Shown in pieces: positions 40,771 through 43,816 of a stretch of DNA of 43,816 nt. The DNA is from Clostridia bacterium (GTDB taxonomy: Bacteria; Bacillota; Clostridia; RGIG6154). Location of the stretch: contig JAGAJK010000098.1 of NCBI GenBank assembly GCA_017626145.1, positions 1-43,816 of the forward strand. The letters are read 5' to 3'. The translations under genes were made by a program, and so were the position numbers. The notes below the pieces were generated by a model, which did not search any database, was not told the origin of the DNA, and was given only the letters and a program-made list of their open reading frames with translations. Numbering within the stretch: position 1 is the stretch's first letter; every line of letters starts with the position of its first letter.

Positions 40771-42207
40771 TCATGAATTAACACTATAATCTTTCTTGAA
40801 ACCATGCGCGCCAAAGATTTGCCATTTGCCAACGCCAAGTCTTTGCATAATTGCTTTTCTTTCTTCCAGACACAAATTTGAATCGGTATCAACCGAGGTC
40901 ATTAGTATCGGGGCATACTGATTGTATTCTGCCTGCTCTGCTGTTAATCCATGAGTGTTGATGTAAATATCACCTGTAATTGCAATATGCTTTGAATAGT
41001 CTATCAGAACAATCTCGCCGGGCAGATGCCCGCCTTTGCCCTCATACACTTCAAAATGTAATTCTTCAAAGTCAAAAAAACCGATTTGTTTCAGTGGTTC
41101 CGTGGGATTTTCAATGTTATTCCACAAGGCAGACAGCTTTGCCGGATTCACCGCTTTATATGAAGTCAGAATTTTGCAAATGTTTATATACGGCTTATGC
41201 AGTGGATTTGATTCTCTGTACCCGTCCTTGCCTTCGTATTCATCGGTTAGACATTTTGCAGTCTTTGCACTTGCAATCACTTTATCAAACATTGGCAAAA
41301 GTCCGCAGTGGTCAACATCTGCGTGAGTTACAAGAATTGTTTTTTCCATTGTATCAAAGTCAGAAAGAAGTTTTTTGAATACTTGGAGCATTTCATCGGA
41401 ATAACAGGCATATCCGCTATCTACAAACAATACCTTGTCATTGCTTTTTATAATGAGTGTATTGCTTCCGCATGGTGGTTCGACAAGAGTTATCTCGGTA
41501 TTATCTGTTATCTTGTGGGTACTTATACGGGGATTAAAGTTTTTCCCTTTTGAAGCACCTAAAAGCTCTGCGAACTTACTGATACTGTCAAATGTACGAT
41601 ATGGTGATAACCCTTGCTCGTCAAGTGTCTGCATTGCAAGGTTGACATGTACCAAAAGTTCACGGCTTACATCTTCAGAAAGTCCCATTGTCTGTGACAG
41701 ACCTAAAACATAGGTATTATAGAAAATACTGTTATCGTAAACCTTTTCAGAGCTGTTATAGTCAATTACACGAACCTTGCAAAGCTTCTCGGCTTCTTTT
41801 AAGAATTCTGAGATCTTATCATAATTATCAACATACAAGCCCATTTTGAAATACTGATAATCTGTTCCGTTCTCTTGTGAACTGATGTAAGAGATGTTAA
41901 AATTGAATTCGCTTATTAGCTCAAGTACATTAGTTACACTTCCCGGAACATCTGCGAGGCAGAATTCTATCAAAACGACACTAGTCTTATTTGCATTGCT
42001 TTGAAGATACCCAATTTTTTCAAGATCAGTATCTGCTTTCTTTAATTGTTCTTCTGTGCCTTCCGCATCAATAAACAAGGTGTGTGAATCAACCGCTTTA
42101 TTATAGCTGACACGGGTAATGTTTATTCCTAACGCAGAAAAACATTTACTTGCCTTCAAGAATGCGCCGATATGATTAGGCATAGAAGTTACATAGGTTT
42201 TTTTCAC
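40771..42207 (-). CDS. Two ACT domains fused to a metallo-beta-lactamase-fold hydrolase
   Basis: A 478-residue protein. The frame is open from a GTG at 42216, but the GTG at 42207, six bases after GAGGTG, gives MKKTYVTSMPNHIGAFLKAS, a natural ACT start. ACT 1 covers about 1-68 and ACT 2 about 75-150 (VLIEFCLADVPGSVTNVLEL). A helical linker (about 160-225) leads to the MBL domain (about 230-478), whose metal motif reads THADVDHCG (His295, Asp297, Asp299, His300), with His394 (GGHLPGE), Asp413 (ITGDIY) and His468 (FGAHGF). The second His of the classical HxHxDH is Asp. The ACT domains suggest allosteric control by an amino acid. It follows the acyl-CoA synthetase gene. Confidence 0.82.
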   Translation of the reverse strand: MKKTYVTSMPNHIGAFLKASKCFSALGINITRVSYNKAVDSHTLFIDAEGTEEQLKKADTDLEKIGYLQSNANKTSVVLIEFCLADVPGSVTNVLELISEFNFNISYISSQENGTDYQYFKMGLYVDNYDKISEFLKEAEKLCKVRVIDYNSSEKVYDNSIFYNTYVLGLSQTMGLSEDVSRELLVHVNLAMQTLDEQGLSPYRTFDSISKFAELLGASKGKNFNPRISTHKITDNTEITLVEPPCGSNTLIIKSNDKVLFVDSGYACYSDEMLQVFKKLLSDFDTMEKTILVTHADVDHCGLLPMFDKVIASAKTAKCLTDEYEGKDGYRESNPLHKPYINICKILTSYKAVNPAKLSALWNNIENPTEPLKQIGFFDFEELHFEVYEGKGGHLPGEIVLIDYSKHIAITGDIYINTHGLTAEQAEYNQYAPILMTSVDTDSNLCLEERKAIMQRLGVGKWQIFGAHGFKKDYSVNS

Positions 42208-42240
42208 ATAAATCACCTCGTTTATATTCTTTATATAGAA

Positions 42241-43816
42241 TTACTTGCCAAGTTTCTCCATATCATTCTTACGGATTTCAACTCGTCTTACTTTACCGCT
42301 GATTGTTTTAGGAAGTTCATCCACAAAATCAACAATTCTTGGATATTTATAAGGAGCGGTATGAGTTTTTACATATTCCTGAATTTCTTTTTTAAGTTCG
42401 TCTGTACCTTCGGTTCCTTTTACAAGTACGATAGTAGCCTTTACAATCTGTCCTCTGACTTCATCGGGAACAGGAGTGATTGCACATTCAAGCACATATG
42501 GAAGCTCCATGATAACGCTTTCGATTTCAAAAGGTCCGATGCGGTAACCGGATGATTTGATAACATCATCAATTCTGCCCACATACCAAAGGTATCCGTC
42601 TTCGTCCATTGTTGCCTGATCACCTGTGTGATAATATCCGTCATGCCATACTTCGTTTGTTTTTTCTTCGTCCAAGTAATATCCGATAAAGAGTCCGCAA
42701 GGCACTTCATCTTTTACACGGATACAGATTTCGCCTGTATCACCGGTCTTGCATTCGTTTCCGTCAAGATCAAGGACAACTACATCATACAAAGGACTCG
42801 GTCTGCCCATTGAACCGATTTTCGGTGTTGAGCCAACAAAGTTTGCGATAGAGAGTGTTGTTTCGGTCTGTCCGAAGCCTTCCATAATTGTAAGCCCGGT
42901 TGCTTTTTTGAACTGATTGAATACTTCGGGATTGAGTGCTTCACCTGCAGTTGTTGCATACTCGATAGAAGAAAGGTCGTACTTTGACAAATCCTCTTTA
43001 ATGAAGAAACGGTACATTGTAGGCGGTGCACAAAATGTTGTGATATGGTATTTTGCAAACATCGGTAAGATGTCTTCTGAATGGAAACGGTCAAAGTCAT
43101 AAGTAAATTGCGCCGCTTCGCAGAGCCATTGTCCGTAGAGCTTACCCCAAAGAGCTTTTCCCCAACCTGTATCAGAGATTGTAAAGTGAAGTCCGTCAGG
43201 ATTGACATTATGCCAATGCTTTGCAGTGGGATAATGACCAAGTGCATATTTATATGAATGAGTTGCAATTCTCGGATATCCGGTTGTACCTGATGTGAAG
43301 AGCATCAGCATCGGATCGTTACCGCAAGAAGTATTTTCTGTGCGATCAAAATGAGTGCTGAAGCGTTCCATTTCAACATTGAAATTGTGCCAGCCTTCTT
43401 TTTCTCCGCCAACCAAAACCTTAACCATACCGGGATAGTTTACTGCTGCCTTTTCTGCCTCGTTAGATACACCTCCATCAGCAGTACATACAACTGCTTT
43501 TACTCTTGCCGCTTTGTATCTGTAATCAAAATCGTGTTCTACAAGCTGATTTGTTGCAGGAATTGCGATTGCACCGATTTTATGAAGTGCAAGCATGCAG
43601 AACCAGAACTGATAATGTCTTTTTAGTACGAGCATTACGGTATCGCCTTTTTTGATACCGAGAGATTCAAAGTAGTTTGCAGTCTTTGCAGAATACTTTT
43701 TCATATCGCTGAAAGTAAAGCGTCTGTCGGTCTTATCATTTGCAACCCACATCATAGCAAGTTTATCAGGATTCTTTTCGGCGATAGCATCCACACAGTC
43801 AAATGCAAAGTTGAAT
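42241..43816 (-). CDS. AMP-forming acyl-CoA synthetase (N-terminus beyond the window)
   Basis: The frame encodes 524 residues from the window edge to the stop and continues off the end, so the apparent GTG start at 43794 is not real; upstream codons read NFAFDCV before DAIAEKNPDK. ANL-superfamily motifs: P-loop LMLFTSGTTGYPR, A5 GFGQTETT, A7 YHTGDQATMDEDGYLWYVGR, then DDVIKSSGYRIGPFEIES, and A10 PKTISGKVRR with the catalytic Lys. SDTGWGKALWGKLYGQWLCE is typical of medium-chain/ACSM-like acyl-CoA synthetases. It activates a carboxylate through an acyl-AMP. It lies upstream of the ACT-MBL gene in the same direction. Confidence 0.92.
   Translation of the reverse strand, partial: FNFAFDCVDAIAEKNPDKLAMMWVANDKTDRRFTFSDMKKYSAKTANYFESLGIKKGDTVMLVLKRHYQFWFCMLALHKIGAIAIPATNQLVEHDFDYRYKAARVKAVVCTADGGVSNEAEKAAVNYPGMVKVLVGGEKEGWHNFNVEMERFSTHFDRTENTSCGNDPMLMLFTSGTTGYPRIATHSYKYALGHYPTAKHWHNVNPDGLHFTISDTGWGKALWGKLYGQWLCEAAQFTYDFDRFHSEDILPMFAKYHITTFCAPPTMYRFFIKEDLSKYDLSSIEYATTAGEALNPEVFNQFKKATGLTIMEGFGQTETTLSIANFVGSTPKIGSMGRPSPLYDVVVLDLDGNECKTGDTGEICIRVKDEVPCGLFIGYYLDEEKTNEVWHDGYYHTGDQATMDEDGYLWYVGRIDDVIKSSGYRIGPFEIESVIMELPYVLECAITPVPDEVRGQIVKATIVLVKGTEGTDELKKEIQEYVKTHTAPYKYPRIVDFVDELPKTISGKVRRVEIRKNDMEKLGK

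Noticed and set aside
42208-42216. GTG at 42216 as start of the ACT-MBL gene
   Set aside because: That GTG is part of the GAGGTG ribosome site itself; the GTG at 42207 has correct spacing.
43794-43816. GTG at 43794 as start of the acyl-CoA synthetase
   Set aside because: Codons upstream continue in frame and encode typical family residues, so the real start lies beyond the window.

Overview
The window reads as an AT-rich, Gram-positive Firmicute of class Clostridia, probably an uncultured gut anaerobe that uses plant polysaccharide. The signs are TTGACA-17-TATAAT promoters and GGAGG ribosome sites before almost every gene, an SdpR/SdpI pair, a CD1247-type acidic zinc-ribbon protein, a ProRS with the bacterial insertion domain, an EF-P whose loop lysine falls at residue 32, a 58-residue S21, and several intracellular glycoside hydrolases. 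No tRNA, rRNA, CRISPR array, prophage or intact insertion sequence was seen.

Layout. 1-4530: end of an unrecognised gene, a MATE exporter, an autoregulated sdpR-sdpI pair with two palindromic operators, a YgjP-type metallopeptidase, an atypical peptide deformylase and a nitrilase-family amidase. 4543-10346: a GH3 enzyme divergent from an ABC exporter and an unrecognised probable alpha/alpha-barrel protein. 10346-10457: a long palindrome containing what look like insertion-sequence ends. 10456-15929: an HAD phosphatase and a short-chain dehydrogenase resembling the EF-P-modifying YmfI group (minus strand), then alaS, a HIT protein and a secreted copper-amine-oxidase-N-domain protein. 16108-19667: a sugar isomerase-like TIM barrel and two tandem GH39-like enzymes. 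19828-21692: rpsU, an EamA transporter and an unrecognised gene. 21779-28285: aroE-aroK-endonuclease-IV-like-aroQ-pepP, then efp, a CD1247-type gene and proS. 28335-32502: a nitrilase-GDPD fusion, a secreted BspA-like leucine-rich-repeat protein, and the decayed tail of a third GH39-like gene. 32525-37209 (minus): degV-pgk-tpiA-gpmI, with an unusually structured 299-base gap before gpmI. 37346-40635: a 47-residue small protein gene, an unassigned TIM-barrel hydrolase plus esterase operon, and a decayed IS3-type orfA. 40771-43816 (minus): an AMP-forming acyl-CoA synthetase cut by the window edge, followed by an ACT-ACT-metallo-beta-lactamase fusion.

How the parts fit. The carbohydrate loci are scattered among housekeeping genes, and none of their enzymes has a signal peptide, so they probably act on imported oligosaccharides. 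Two of them, the GH3/ABC intergenic region and the isomerase/GH39 operon, share an identical 13-base palindrome (CGAATTAAATTCG) upstream of near-identical promoters, which suggests one transcription factor controls both. The shikimate operon, translation genes (alaS, proS, efp, rpsU) and lower-glycolysis operon form the ordinary chromosomal background. The items most worth checking are the shared palindrome, the GH39 pair in which one copy has lost the Asn of the catalytic Asn-Glu-Pro motif, the nitrilase-GDPD fusion, the ACT-ACT-MBL fusion and the structured gap before gpmI. I did not find a clear, large, undescribed system.
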